NCBI GenBank assembly: GCA_036557885.1
Contig: DATBGS010000050.1
Location: 1-64,000, forward strand
DNA length: 64,000 nucleotides
From: DATBGS01 sp036557885
GTDB lineage: Bacteria; Chloroflexota; Ktedonobacteria; Ktedonobacterales; DATBGS01
Reading direction: 5' to 3'
This document shows, piece by piece, positions 43,782 to 52,439 of this stretch (position 1 is the stretch's first letter; each line of letters opens with the position of its first letter). The notes beneath the pieces were generated by a model. That model had not been told where the DNA came from, searched no databases, and was given only the letters and a program-made list of their open reading frames with translations. Made by a program: the position numbers and the translations under genes.

Positions 43782-44555
43782 CTACGCGCTCAACTCCTCG
43801 GCCCACACCGGCAAGCGCTCCACAAATGGCGCGGGGATGGGATGCCCTGCTGCCTGCTCCTGCACCAGATGCCGCGCCATGTGATACTTCCCCCAGGGCT
43901 TGATCGCTTCCATCGGCCTCAGCCACTTTGCCACCGGCTCTGGCGCCTTTGCCCTGGCATAGAGTTCGTTCCAGACCGCCTGCGCCTGATACCGCAGGCA
44001 CTCCTCCGCAAAGAAGCGGCTGCCGCGCTTGCGCAACTGTGCGCAGATCATCGAGAGGCGCAGGAGCACAATGGAAGCCGCCTTATGCCGCTCCTCCCAG
44101 GCAGAGTCATACAAGCGATAGGCTTCCTGCGCCGCTCGCAGCAGCCGGACGAGCAGGCGCAGTTCGTCTTTGAGCAGGCGAAACAGCGCGTCACTCGTCA
44201 TCAGGCGTAAGGCGTCTCGCTTAACGGGCTGCTGGTCCAGATCAGCTTCGCTAAAGCTGTTGCGATAGTATTTCCCTCCATACACGCGCTGTTTGCGTTT
44301 CAGTTGCCGATCTATCATCAAGAGAAACGCCGGAATCAGGCAGCAGAGCACCGTCGAGACATAGCTTTCGGAGAGAAAATACTCGATAAAGAGCGAGACG
44401 GCTGCCAGGGGATGAAAGTCTTCCAGATCGGGCAGCCAGACGGGGCCGCCCAGCCGCAGGTAAAAGCCCAGCACCGTTTTGAGCGCGCGCAAGGGATACA
44501 GGCGCGGGTTGGGAACCGGCTGCTCCGTCACAGGGGTCGCGTGGGTCGTTGCCAT
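43782..44555 (-). CDS. Membrane-associated protein of unknown function
   Basis: A 257-residue protein from ATG 44555 (GAAAGG at 10 bp). The frame to 44837 reads through hairpin repeats and is rejected. It has a hydrophobic segment (residues about 47-75, including YVSTVLCCLIPAFLLMIDRQ) followed by a helical, Arg/Leu/Glu-rich C-terminal region (LFRLLKDELRLLVRLLRAAQ). No family recognised. Its promoter appears to be about 460 bp upstream, so the message has a long leader. Confidence 0.72.
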   Translation of the reverse strand: MATTHATPVTEQPVPNPRLYPLRALKTVLGFYLRLGGPVWLPDLEDFHPLAAVSLFIEYFLSESYVSTVLCCLIPAFLLMIDRQLKRKQRVYGGKYYRNSFSEADLDQQPVKRDALRLMTSDALFRLLKDELRLLVRLLRAAQEAYRLYDSAWEERHKAASIVLLRLSMICAQLRKRGSRFFAEECLRYQAQAVWNELYARAKAPEPVAKWLRPMEAIKPWGKYHMARHLVQEQAAGHPIPAPFVERLPVWAEELSA

Positions 44556-45022
44556 CGTTTGGGCCTTTCTGGTCCCCTCAAGGGACCGCGTGGAATGGCC
44601 CGCGTCGCACTGTCTGCTGCCTGCCTCTTTCGCCTGCTGCTCGTAGCCCCGGCCACCGTGCCGGGGAATCGTCGTAAAAGCGAACGTTGGCGGTTTGCCA
44701 ACACTGCCCGGCACGGTGGCCGGGGCTACGAGCGGTGCGGCCTGCCGTGCCCCCTCTGGGGGTAGCCCCGGCCACCGCGCCGGGGAATTCCGCGAAAGAA
44801 ACAGGCCCCCGTCGCCTGCGCAGGCGGCGGGGGCCATTGCGTAATTTTTTCGTGCCCTCTAAAATCACGCAACGGCCCCGCGCCTGCTGTTCTACAGGCT
44901 TGGGGTGACAAGGCGCGGGCGAGTTTGGTACTCATCCGTGTCCGTCTTCCAATCGGGGTTTGCCAGGGATATTCAGTTGTGTGCCAGGGCATCCACAGGC
45001 CAACCCCTCAACGGCTGGTTCC
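44556..45022 (-). other. Long repeat-bearing 5' leader/intergenic region
   Basis: Between the ATG at 44555 and its promoter lie about 460 bp. They hold three gtagccccggccaccg modules (44643-44789), a large hairpin at about 44803-44835 (cccccg...cggggg with one mismatch), then GCGTAATTTT against AAAATCACGC (44838-44870). No gene with a supported start is visible. Confidence 0.5.
44643..44789. repeat. Three copies of the GC-rich gtagccccggccaccg module
   Basis: Copies at 44643-44668 and 44762-44787 run one way and 44705-44730 the other. Each contains ccccggccacc..gccgggg, which folds on itself. The same module is at 48048-48071, and relatives are at 3850-3870, 16422-16441 and 41621-41633. Confidence 0.7.
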
Positions 45023-45051
45023 AGTATAACCGACCTGCGCTCATTTGTCAA
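45023..45051 (-). promoter_or_regulatory. Strong promoter read towards the 44555 gene
   Basis: On the minus strand, perfect TTGACA (45046-45051) and TATACT (45023-45028), 17-bp spacing. Only the 43782-44555 gene lies downstream on this strand. Confidence 0.75.
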
Positions 45052-45227
45052 TAGATTTTCCATCCAATTTCGAGAACCAGGCAAAAGTCGCTGGCGCTGA
45101 AAACGCATCGGCAACTTTTCTTGAAGCCTGGGCGTCTCGTATCATGGAGAGAGACTATTGCGTCTTCTCCTGTCGTTTTCATCCCTTTGGGATGCCCATC
45201 TTTGGCTTGTAAGAAATAGGGAGCCTC

Positions 45228-46223
45228 ATGCACATCCTTGTCACCGGCGGGGCCGGATATGTCGGCAGCGTCATCGTTGAAGAACTAATCAACGCCAATC
45301 ACAGCGTCGTTGTCTATGACTCGCTCAGCAAAGGCCACCTGGGGGCCGTCCACCCCGAAGCCACCTTTGTCCGCGCACACCTGGCTGAGCGCGACCACCT
45401 GCGCCGCGCCCTGGAAGACCACCAGATCGAAGCCGTCATCCACATGGCCGCCCTCAGCCTGGTAGCTGAATCCGTCGCCCACCCAGAGCAGTATTTCGAG
45501 AACAACGTCGCCGGGAGCCTGGCCGTCGTCCAGGCCATGCTTCAGGCGCAGGTACAACGGCTCGTCTTCTCCTCCACCGCCGCCCTCTACAGCGAACGCG
45601 CCAGCAGCTTGCCCCCGCTTTGGGGGGTGCCCATGCGCGAAGACGCCGAAGTCGTCCCCGCCAACCCCTACGGCCAGGGCAAGCTCATCGTCGAACAAAT
45701 GCTGCCCTGGATAGCGCGGGCGCATGGCCTCGTCTGCACCTCCCTGCGCTACTTCAACGCCGCTGGCGCCAGCGAGCGCTACGGCGAAGACCACCGCCCG
45801 GAAACGCACCTCATCCCTCTCGTCCTGGCCGCCGCGCAAGAAGACCGCCCCATAGATATCTTCGGCACCGACTACCCCACGCCCGACGGCACCACCATCC
45901 GCGACTACATCCACGTCGTTGATCTGGCCCAGGCGCACATGCTCGCGCTTACCCGCGCTGAGCCTGGCCTCCGCATCTACAACCTGGGCACCGGCCAGGG
46001 CTTTTCCGTGCGACAGGTCATCGAAAGCGCCCGCCGCGTCACCGGGCGCGCCCTGCCCGTACGCGAAGGGCCGCGCCGCGCTGGAGATCAGGTCGCCACC
46101 GTTGCCAGCGCCGAACGCATCCGCGCCGAACTCGGCTGGCAGCCGCGCTATCCCTCGCTGGACGCCATCATCGAAAGCGCCTGGCGTTGGAAGCTCGCGC
46201 ACCCCAACGGCTACGAGAAATAG
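45228..46223 (+). CDS. galE: UDP-glucose 4-epimerase
   Basis: A 331-residue extended SDR. NAD-binding motif LVTGGAGYVGS (residues 4-14), catalytic Ser/Tyr/Lys region (FSSTAALYSE and NPYGQGKLIVEQ), and the GalE-type GTDYPTPDGTTIRDYIHVVD and GTGQGFSVRQVI blocks. It interconverts UDP-glucose and UDP-galactose, supplying galactose for surface glycans. AGGGAGCC precedes the ATG. It is distant from the main glycan locus, standing alone. Confidence 0.95.
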   Translation: MHILVTGGAGYVGSVIVEELINANHSVVVYDSLSKGHLGAVHPEATFVRAHLAERDHLRRALEDHQIEAVIHMAALSLVAESVAHPEQYFENNVAGSLAVVQAMLQAQVQRLVFSSTAALYSERASSLPPLWGVPMREDAEVVPANPYGQGKLIVEQMLPWIARAHGLVCTSLRYFNAAGASERYGEDHRPETHLIPLVLAAAQEDRPIDIFGTDYPTPDGTTIRDYIHVVDLAQAHMLALTRAEPGLRIYNLGTGQGFSVRQVIESARRVTGRALPVREGPRRAGDQVATVASAERIRAELGWQPRYPSLDAIIESAWRWKLAHPNGYEK

Positions 46224-46367
46224 CAAGCGAAAACCCGGCGCGTGAACATGCTGCCAGATCAGCATAATCAGGCCCAATCTTGTCCTGTTTCGCTGTTACA
46301 CTGGAGCAAGAACAAGGCGCTGTCTTGTCGAGAAGCCAGAAACAGCAGTAGGAAAGGATGAGAAGCC

Positions 46368-46874
46368 ATGTCGCATCCCCTCGTCGTCCAATTACGCTTT
46401 ACCCGCAGCGAGTTCAAACGCGCCCTGGAGGGGCTGAGCGAAGCCGACGCCTGCCGCCGGGTGCTCCCCATGAACTGCATCAGTTGGAATATCGGCCATC
46501 TCGCCTGGCATGAACAATTAAACCTCCTCACCCGTATGCAAGGGAAAACGCCGCTGCCCCAAATCAACACACTGGTTGGATATGGGCAAGCGGCTTCCAC
46601 TCCTCCCCTGGCCGAGATGTGGGCGGCCTGGCACGAAGTCACCCGGCTTGTTGACCCCTTCCTCGATACCATGACCACCCAAAAGCTGGCAGAGGTTGTG
46701 GCCATTGATGAGCATCAGACGGTCTACACGCCTGGCGCGGTGATTCAGCGCATCATCTACCATTACTGGTATCATCTTGGCGAAAATATGGCGATTCGGC
46801 AGATGCTTGGGCACACCCAACTGCCGGAGTTCGTGGGCGAGATCGAGCGAGAAGCGCCCTTCCAGCCGCATTAG
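46368..46874 (+). CDS. DinB-superfamily protein
   Basis: A 168-residue protein with DinB_2 features: LSEADACRRVLPMNCISWNI, GHLAWHEQLNLL and, late, IIYHYWYHLGENMAIRQMLG. The His residues in GHLAWH and YHYWYHLGE match the family's metal-site positions. AAAGGATGAG upstream supports the ATG. Function within the superfamily is unknown. Confidence 0.85.
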   Translation: MSHPLVVQLRFTRSEFKRALEGLSEADACRRVLPMNCISWNIGHLAWHEQLNLLTRMQGKTPLPQINTLVGYGQAASTPPLAEMWAAWHEVTRLVDPFLDTMTTQKLAEVVAIDEHQTVYTPGAVIQRIIYHYWYHLGENMAIRQMLGHTQLPEFVGEIEREAPFQPH

Positions 46875-46905
46875 CCGAGGCGAAGCCTTCCCCTCGTGAA
46901 CCAGC

Positions 46906-46934
46906 TTGCATTTTTCACGCAATCCAGGTAAGCT
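46906..46934 (+). promoter_or_regulatory. Candidate promoter of the 46994 gene
   Basis: TTGCAT (46906-46911) and TAAGCT (46929-46934), 17-bp spacing, 59 bp before the ATG. Confidence 0.45.
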
Positions 46935-46993
46935 AAGCCGCGAGAAAAGCCAACCAACACGCTGAATGTGTCTGTTTATGAGGGGAGCATCCC

Positions 46994-48037
46994 ATGTCTG
47001 AAGAATCTCACGGCCTCTTTCATCTTGGCAAAAAAGACGAGGAAAAAGAAACGCCTCAATCGCTGCCGCCGCCAGAGCATCATGGCTTGCTCCATATGTT
47101 CGACAAAGAAGAACCGCCGCCACCGCCCCCACCGCCAGAAAAGCATGGCCTGCTGGAAGGCGTCGAGCACCTGCTGGGCAAAAAAGAAGAACCACCGCCG
47201 CCACCTCCACCGCCGCCAGCAAGCCTGTGGGGAAAACTCCTGCACCGCAAACCCGTCACCCCAGAGCCAACCAGTCCACAGCGCCCCGCGCTCTTACAAA
47301 CGCACACCTTTCGCTCGGCGCTCTACATCCTGGGCATCATCCTCCTGATCGGGGGCATCATCCCCGGCATCATAGACAGCGCCTATCGCTTTCCCGTCCT
47401 GGCTGGCGGGGCCATCTTGCTCATCGGCGGCATCCTGCTGACCGGCGACTGGCACCCCCTCACCGGCATGCTAGGGCTGCGCCAGGTCCATCTGCCCGTC
47501 GGCACCGGCCTGGCCGCAAAGCTGGCCGAGCGCGAAGTCAAAGGCGAAGTCGAAAAAATCACTGGCGAAGCGCCGCCCGCCCAACCTCTCACCAAGCGCC
47601 TGGCCCCCTGGCACTGGCCCTGGTCGGCGCGTGCCCGCGCCGAAGCGCAGGCCGAAGAAGCCAAAAAATACAAACACGTCGGCCTGGGCGGAAAAATCCT
47701 CATGGGCATCATGATTGCCGTCCTGGGGCATGGCGCGCTCACCCTCGTGCAGGCCAAATACCTGCCCAGCGACCTGAACAGCTTCGCCAGTTTTGCCCAC
47801 CCAACCATCATCATCGCCACCATCCTCTTGATCGTCTTTATCGTCACCGCCCACATCCCAACGCGCCGCCAGCATTGGATCAGCCCGCTGGGATTCCTGC
47901 GCCGCGTGCTCATCTTCTTCGTCGTCGCAGCGCTGGCCGCGCTTGGCGTGGGCCTGCTCACCCACAATCAAGAACTCGGCAACGCCTATGGGCAAATCAT
48001 CGGCGCGCTGGCCGCCATTCTCGCCGTCCTGCTGTAA
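46994..48037 (+). CDS. Pro-rich repeat membrane protein
   Basis: A 347-residue protein. The first 85 residues carry three copies of a short motif (HGLFHLGKKDEEKE, HGLLHMFDKEEPPP, HGLLEGVEHLLGKKEEPP), each followed by a Pro run. Two close helices follow (YILGIILLIGGIIPGIID; AGGAILLIGGILLTG), then a charged loop and three or four helices to the C-terminus. No family recognised. The motifs may be short linear docking sites. GGGGAG precedes the ATG. Confidence 0.75.
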   Translation: MSEESHGLFHLGKKDEEKETPQSLPPPEHHGLLHMFDKEEPPPPPPPPEKHGLLEGVEHLLGKKEEPPPPPPPPPASLWGKLLHRKPVTPEPTSPQRPALLQTHTFRSALYILGIILLIGGIIPGIIDSAYRFPVLAGGAILLIGGILLTGDWHPLTGMLGLRQVHLPVGTGLAAKLAEREVKGEVEKITGEAPPAQPLTKRLAPWHWPWSARARAEAQAEEAKKYKHVGLGGKILMGIMIAVLGHGALTLVQAKYLPSDLNSFASFAHPTIIIATILLIVFIVTAHIPTRRQHWISPLGFLRRVLIFFVVAALAALGVGLLTHNQELGNAYGQIIGALAAILAVLL

Positions 48038-48190
48038 GGGCGGGGTTGTAGCCCCGGCCACCGTGCCGGGGTGCGTAACTGTTGCCTGGCTCATAGTGCA
48101 GAAGTAACACGCTTCACTGTCTTTTGGGACAAAATCAGGTACGCTTTTTCTAGCGGATGGAAGATCGTCGCGGGTGCCAACCGCTCAGAG
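48038..48190. other. Downstream region of the 46994 gene
   Basis: Holds the repeat at 48048-48071; the rest shows no gene or clear signal until the hairpin at 48191. Confidence 0.4.
48048..48071. repeat. Single GC-rich gtagccccggccaccg module
   Basis: gtagccccggccaccgtgcc plus gggg, identical over its length to the copy at 44643. It lies 11 bp after the 46994 gene stop and its self-pairing might help terminate transcription. Confidence 0.65.
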
Positions 48191-48225
48191 GGCGCCGGAG
48201 CATGGGGACCGGCGCCACTCTTTTT
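48191..48225 (+). terminator. Rho-independent terminator
   Basis: GGCGCCGG (48191-48198) pairs with CCGGCGCC (48209-48216), followed by actcttttt. Confidence 0.7.
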
Positions 48226-48233
48226 GTAAAAAC

Positions 48234-48263
48234 TTGCAACCAGAAGTCCTGGTGTGGTATACT
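48234..48263 (+). promoter_or_regulatory. Promoter of the 48543 HAD gene
   Basis: TTGCAA (48234-48239) and TATACT (48258-48263), 18-bp spacing. The nearest annotated gene is about 275 bp downstream, giving a long leader. Confidence 0.65.
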
Positions 48264-48269
48264 ATTTTG

Positions 48270-48542
48270 TTTGGGCGCCGTAATAGTGAGCAGAGGCGAC
48301 CATCCGGCCAAACACCGGACACCCAAAGCACATTCTCGGCATGGAAATTGTTATATAGTTTATGCCCGGACGAAACGGGCCGCGTAGGGCTGGCTGTAGA
48401 GCCTGAGCAAACATCGAAAGAAGAAAGGAGGCCCTTGCCGCCTCAGGGTACGTTCCCGCCTGCTATGTTGTTGGTAGCGACGAGTACATTGTAACGCTGG
48501 CTGCTTAGCGCACATTCCTCGCGGCATTGTGGCAGATTTTGT
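48270..48542 (+). other. Long 5' leader with possible 19-codon leader peptide
   Basis: About 270 nt between the promoter and the HAD start. A strong AAAGGAGG at 48424-48431 is followed by a TTG (48435) opening a 19-residue frame that ends TAA at 48494. The HAD gene itself has no clear ribosome site, so a leader peptide or structured control is possible. No known riboswitch was recognised. Confidence 0.35.
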
Positions 48543-49268
48543 ATGGCAGTGGTTGATATAGCGCCGATAGAGGCTGCTCCACGCCGTGACCTGATTATTG
48601 GTCTGGATTGTGATGGCGTTCTGGCTTCCGATCACGAACTCTGGGAAGCCTTGTACATCGCATACCCCCATTTTATCCCTCCCGCCTATTCCCTCCTGAC
48701 CACCTACGAGTGGCCCCGGTTGACTCCAGAGACAACGGAACTGTGCCTGCGCCTGAGCGCAGACCCCGACTTCACCCGCAATCTCCGGCCTCTCCCGGCA
48801 ATGGGCTGGGCCATCCGCGCGCTGCATCAGCGCGGCTGGGAAATACACATTGTGACCGCCAGACCAAAAGCGGTCTACGAGGCCACACGCGAATGGCTCG
48901 ACCTGCACGAAGTCGGCCATCTCGTCACAGCGGTACACTGCACCGAAAATAAAGCGCCGCTGGTGCAAGAACTGGGCTGCGCCGTCTTCGTGGAAGATAA
49001 CCCGCGCACCGCCGAAACACTGGGCGCGCTCGGCATTCGCAGCTATCTCCTCGATGCCTGCTATAACCGCCGCCCCACCATGCACTGTATTCGTGTTGCT
49101 GGCTGGCCCTCACTGATGAACGACCTCACCGCCTACCAGTGGAGCCTCCAGCCAGAAAGCGCGCTCTCCCCCATCGCCCGCCGCAAGGGACGCATCATAG
49201 AAAGCGCCAGAAACCGGCTCTCCGAAGCGCTCCTCCCCGGCATGTCGGGCCTTCAGCCCGCCGTCTAA
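48543..49268 (+). CDS. HAD-superfamily phosphatase (5'-nucleotidase C-like)
   Basis: A 241-residue protein with HAD motif I at IIGLDCDGVLAS (Asp22 nucleophile, Asp24), motif II Thr in IHIVTARP, conserved Lys in NKAPL and motif III FVEDNPRTAETL. The layout matches the 5'(3')-deoxyribonucleotidase/NT5C-like group. The substrate may be a nucleotide or sugar phosphate. No ribosome site is obvious before the ATG. Confidence 0.85.
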   Translation: MAVVDIAPIEAAPRRDLIIGLDCDGVLASDHELWEALYIAYPHFIPPAYSLLTTYEWPRLTPETTELCLRLSADPDFTRNLRPLPAMGWAIRALHQRGWEIHIVTARPKAVYEATREWLDLHEVGHLVTAVHCTENKAPLVQELGCAVFVEDNPRTAETLGALGIRSYLLDACYNRRPTMHCIRVAGWPSLMNDLTAYQWSLQPESALSPIARRKGRIIESARNRLSEALLPGMSGLQPAV

Positions 49269-49298
49269 ACAACACTGCTCCGGGCCACACAACACACA

Positions 49299-49333
49299 AG
49301 GCCAGGGGAAAGGCGCTGCCCTTCCCCTGGCCT
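49299..49333. terminator. Convergent-gene terminator
   Basis: AGGCCAGGGGAA (49299-49310) pairs perfectly with TTCCCCTGGCCT (49322-49333). It lies between the HAD gene and the convergent small membrane gene. Confidence 0.75.
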
Positions 49334-49352
49334 CGCTTATTGGGTGCCCCGG

Positions 49353-49652
49353 CTACGAGGAGCGCCGCTTGCGATCCACCCGACGATACAGCGAGTTGCG
49401 GATGCTATCGCGTGTAATAGCAGCCAGCGCCATCCCCAACACAATCACAGAAAGTACCACAATGACCGCGTTTTTGGCATTGTCAGGAATCAGGTTTGGA
49501 TTAGGAATCAGCACCTTCTGATAAACAAACCAGCCAATCACGCCCAGAACTGCCGAAAAGATCACAAAAAGAATCCAAAAGACTGTGCGTGAGATACAGC
49601 CAATAGGTCGCTCAACATCTACCGCGAGCTTTTCCAGGTCTTGTGCCATCAT
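49353..49652 (-). CDS. Small two-helix membrane protein
   Basis: A 99-residue protein (starts ATG 49652 or 49649) with helices VFWILFVIFSAVLGVIGWFV and NAVIVVLSVIVLGMALAAIT and a basic C-terminus (RRVDRKRRSS). No family recognised. A MITE-like element ends about 95 bp upstream of it. Confidence 0.65.
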   Translation of the reverse strand: MMAQDLEKLAVDVERPIGCISRTVFWILFVIFSAVLGVIGWFVYQKVLIPNPNLIPDNAKNAVIVVLSVIVLGMALAAITRDSIRNSLYRRVDRKRRSS

Positions 49653-49747
49653 GTTGCCCCCTCATCAAAGATAAGTTGCTCCCCTGCCCGTGATCTCCTT
49701 AGCTCTAGCATACCGGAAAGCGGCTTCTCGCGCAAGCGCAAGTAATA

Positions 49748-49902
49748 GCAGGCGAATAAATTCGCCTCTGTAGGCGTTCCGCCACAAAGCCTACTTGCGC
49801 AGGTTGGGGTTCGTCCTAGTCCGCGCAGGCGGACTTCGTGGCGGCCTCTGGCCGCCCATAGGCGCGGCGGTGCCCCTGCTTTGAGGGGTTTTAACCGCCA
49901 GC
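49748..49902. mobile_element. MITE-like element C, about 155 bp
   Basis: Ends GCAGGCGAATAAA (49748-49760) and TTTTAACCGCCAGC (49889-49902) are near-perfect inverted copies. The interior (cgtggcggcctctggccgcc, then cataggcgcggcggtgcccc) matches element A in reverse. Its right end meets the TAG stop of the NIF3-like gene, overlapping by one base. Confidence 0.7.
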
Positions 49903-50735
49903 TACTCGCCCCCAATAATGCCAGAGAACGTCTGCACCTCCAGCCCTTCCTGGCGCAGCCGCGCCACATAGGGCAAAATCCCCACGCTATCCCCGGCAAT
50001 ATGCCCCATCACCAGCAAATTGCCCTTGATCCCCTCGTTTGCCAGGCGCTTCGCATCCTCTGGCGGGAAATGGATGCAGCACACCGTATTCACCCCATTC
50101 AGGAAATAGGCGCGGGCCACATGATAGCCACCGTTGGTATACGCCCCATGCGAAACAGCCACCCGCCCGGCGGGCGCCTCCCACTCCCCCAGCGCCACCA
50201 GCATTGCCGTCTTCGACGCGCGGTACTCCGGCATCTCCAGCAGCGCGTCGCGCACATCGCGCACCGTCGCATCGGGCTGGCTCGCCAGGCGCGCATCAAT
50301 CTTGGCCTGCATCAGCCGCCGCCCCAACTCATCCAGCGGCGCGTGGATATTCAGGTACGGCATCTCCAGCATCTTTGCCACCGAAGTCGCGTGATCATAA
50401 TTTTGCATCTGCGCGCGCGCCTGAAGATCGCCAATGCGTCCTGCTACCGCTGCCTCGGCCTGCTCCTTCGGGACGCCTGCCGCCACCATCTGCGTCACAT
50501 GGTACCGATACACCTCCCACGTCGGGCCGGTATAGCCCGCCGGATGGTGCGCAATCACCGCGTGAAAGCCAAGCTGACGCGCCATAAAAAGCTCAGCCGC
50601 GCCCGCATCAATGCCCATCAGCACATGGCTGATACGCGAACCAGGATTGTAGATCGCGCTATCCGGCGGAATCTCGGTCCAGCCCACCAGATCAAGCGCC
50701 AGTTGCATCAACCGTTCAGTGGTAACAGCAGCCAT
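49902..50735 (-). CDS. NIF3-like dinuclear-metal protein
   Basis: About 277 residues from ATG 50735 (GAAGGAG at 6 bp). It has the NIF3 pattern: VLMGIDAGAAELFMARQLGF with AVIAHHPAG in the N-terminal half, and GNLLVMGHIAGDSVGI in the C-terminal half, which carry His/Asp metal ligands. Such proteins form hexamers and in bacteria are linked to GTP cyclohydrolase-like or unknown hydrolysis. Element C touches its stop codon. Confidence 0.75.
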   Translation of the reverse strand: MAAVTTERLMQLALDLVGWTEIPPDSAIYNPGSRISHVLMGIDAGAAELFMARQLGFHAVIAHHPAGYTGPTWEVYRYHVTQMVAAGVPKEQAEAAVAGRIGDLQARAQMQNYDHATSVAKMLEMPYLNIHAPLDELGRRLMQAKIDARLASQPDATVRDVRDALLEMPEYRASKTAMLVALGEWEAPAGRVAVSHGAYTNGGYHVARAYFLNGVNTVCCIHFPPEDAKRLANEGIKGNLLVMGHIAGDSVGILPYVARLRQEGLEVQTFSGIIGGE

Positions 50736-50765
50736 TTCTACTCCTTCTCTGTCCAACAAAGTTTT

Positions 50766-51740
50766 TTAGGAAGCCGCGCGCTCCTCCGGCGGCAGCGATT
50801 GCAGCGAGCCAGGCATCTCCTCGTCTTCCTGGCCCAGATGTGCTTGAAAGAACTCGCCAACACGCTGACAGTAGAGCGCTCGGTCCGCGAAATAAGCGCC
50901 ACAATGCCCCGCGCCCTCCACCAGCCAGAGTTCCTTTGGCTCCCCGGCTGCCTCATACAGCCGCTCTGAGTCGTGCGGAGCAATCGTCAGATCATTCATC
51001 CCATGAATCAGCAGCAGCGCTCGCGGCGCTATCCGCCCCACCTCGCGCAGCGGCTCCACCTCGCGGAAGTGGTAGCCCGCCTGCCATCCCATCAAGCGAT
51101 CAGCTAGAAAGACAAACGGCAGGGCTGGCAGCCGAACCACACGGGTGAAATTGTAGCCAACGACATCCCAGTGTCGGGCAAAAGGGCTATCCGCCACCAA
51201 CGCCCGCACCTGCGGGCGGCGCGCCACGCCCATAATGCTCACCGCCGCCCCCATCGAATAGACCATCACCCCAATCAGCGCCCCAGGCACCCGCTGCCCC
51301 ACATAATCTATCGCGCCCAGAAAATCCTTGACTTCACGATGCCCCAGCGTCACCGGCTTGCCTCGTTCATGCCCATGCCCATAAAAATCAAAGAGCAAGA
51401 CTTGATAGCCACTGCGCCAGAAATACATTGCCATCCCAAGCAAATCCGCCTTCTGCTGCCGATAGCCAGGGCACAGCGCAATCACCCGGCGCGTTCCCTC
51501 GTGTGGTAAGAACCAGCCCTGCACCAGATGATCCCCGCCAGCAGCGGGAAAATCCACTGCCTCAAATGGTACCTCAAATTCAAACGGCGTGTAGAAGTAC
51601 GCATCTGTTTCGTTGGGCACTGCCGGGCGCGTCAGCCGATTGACAACATAGTATGCGACAGAAAGCACTCCGCCAAACGTTCCTACAAGTAGGGAGACTG
51701 TGCCAATAAGAAAAGGGTTGATGGAAAACTGCTTGTTCAT
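50766..51740 (-). CDS. Alpha/beta-hydrolase with N-terminal membrane anchor
   Basis: About 324 residues from ATG 51740, with a single helix (residues about 8-32, FLIGTVSLLVGTFGGVLSVA) and a hydrolase domain: nucleophile elbow VYSMGAAVSI (Ser followed by MG), LLIHGMNDLTI for the acid, and GAGHCGAYF for the catalytic His. It resembles the BEM46/YqkD-like anchored hydrolases. The substrate is unknown. Start is chosen at the point where the anchor helix begins; the frame open to 51965 lacks support. A short gap separates it from the NIF3-like gene, so they may be co-transcribed. Confidence 0.85.
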   Translation of the reverse strand: MNKQFSINPFLIGTVSLLVGTFGGVLSVAYYVVNRLTRPAVPNETDAYFYTPFEFEVPFEAVDFPAAGGDHLVQGWFLPHEGTRRVIALCPGYRQQKADLLGMAMYFWRSGYQVLLFDFYGHGHERGKPVTLGHREVKDFLGAIDYVGQRVPGALIGVMVYSMGAAVSIMGVARRPQVRALVADSPFARHWDVVGYNFTRVVRLPALPFVFLADRLMGWQAGYHFREVEPLREVGRIAPRALLLIHGMNDLTIAPHDSERLYEAAGEPKELWLVEGAGHCGAYFADRALYCQRVGEFFQAHLGQEDEEMPGSLQSLPPEERAAS

Positions 51741-51816
51741 GCTCTCCGCTTTCGGTGTCTTCGGCCTGTTGTTTAAGATTGTAGCATAGATCACTCTGCT
51801 GAGGTGGTAAAAGCGC

Positions 51817-51845
51817 TTGACACTTTCAACCAGGCATTGTACGCT
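51817..51845 (+). promoter_or_regulatory. Promoter of the 51959 gene
   Basis: Perfect TTGACA (51817-51822), 17 bp, then TACGCT (51840-51845), about 114 bp before the ATG. Confidence 0.6.
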
Positions 51846-51958
51846 ATACAGGTATACGTCTAAAGTGCGGTTCCCTCCGTTATTTATTAAGGGCAAGTCG
51901 TATAGCGCACAACTCCGCATGCTTGCCTTGGTCCTGGTTCTTCTGAAAGGGAAGAGCG

Positions 51959-52333
51959 ATGTCACAAACCCTTGCTATTATTGCTATTAGCATTATTATT
52001 GCCGGTTTCGTTATTCTTGCTGGCGTGGCCGTCTGGCTGGCGATGGAACGCCGCAAGCACCTTCAGCCCCAAAGCAACCCTGCCCAAAAGACCCCATCAA
52101 CCGAGCATCCTGCCCAGCGCCCAGCGCCCAGGCCAGAGGTTGCCTCACCCGCCAGTGTTGAGCCAGCCAAAGCCAGCGAGAGTGCTGCGGCTGCGCCCGC
52201 CTCCAAAAAGCCCGCGTCTGGGCGGGATGTCACCACCTCGGCGGAGTATCCACAGGCAGGCAGATACGACCAGACCTGGATACCCAACCAGCCCAGAAAG
52301 AGCAAACGCCCGAAAACCGAAGAGCAAGGATAG
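51959..52333 (+). CDS. Small single-helix protein with Ala/Pro-rich tail
   Basis: A 124-residue protein with an N-terminal helix (IAISIIIAGFVILAGVAVWL) and a charged Pro/Ala/Ser-rich tail, ending RKSKRPKTEEQG. GGGAAGAG precedes the ATG. It lies 106 bp upstream of the Ser/Thr kinase gene. It might be a substrate or accessory protein of that kinase, an inference from position only. Confidence 0.7.
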   Translation: MSQTLAIIAISIIIAGFVILAGVAVWLAMERRKHLQPQSNPAQKTPSTEHPAQRPAPRPEVASPASVEPAKASESAAAAPASKKPASGRDVTTSAEYPQAGRYDQTWIPNQPRKSKRPKTEEQG

Positions 52334-52439
52334 CCTTCCGCTGAGCAGGGTGTTGCTGCTTGACAGGAAAGGCAAGAAGCGGTACCTTATGATTGGTTGA
52401 AAACAGACTCTTTTTTGAGAGGCAAGGTAGAGGCAAGGT

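Noticed and set aside
44556..44837. 94-residue N-terminal extension of the 43782 gene
   Set aside because: The extension reads through hairpin repeats; ATG 44555 has a ribosome site and begins ordinary protein sequence.
48174..48494. 106-codon plus-strand frame
   Set aside because: It crosses a terminator hairpin and a promoter, with no ribosome site at its start. Only its last 19 codons have one.
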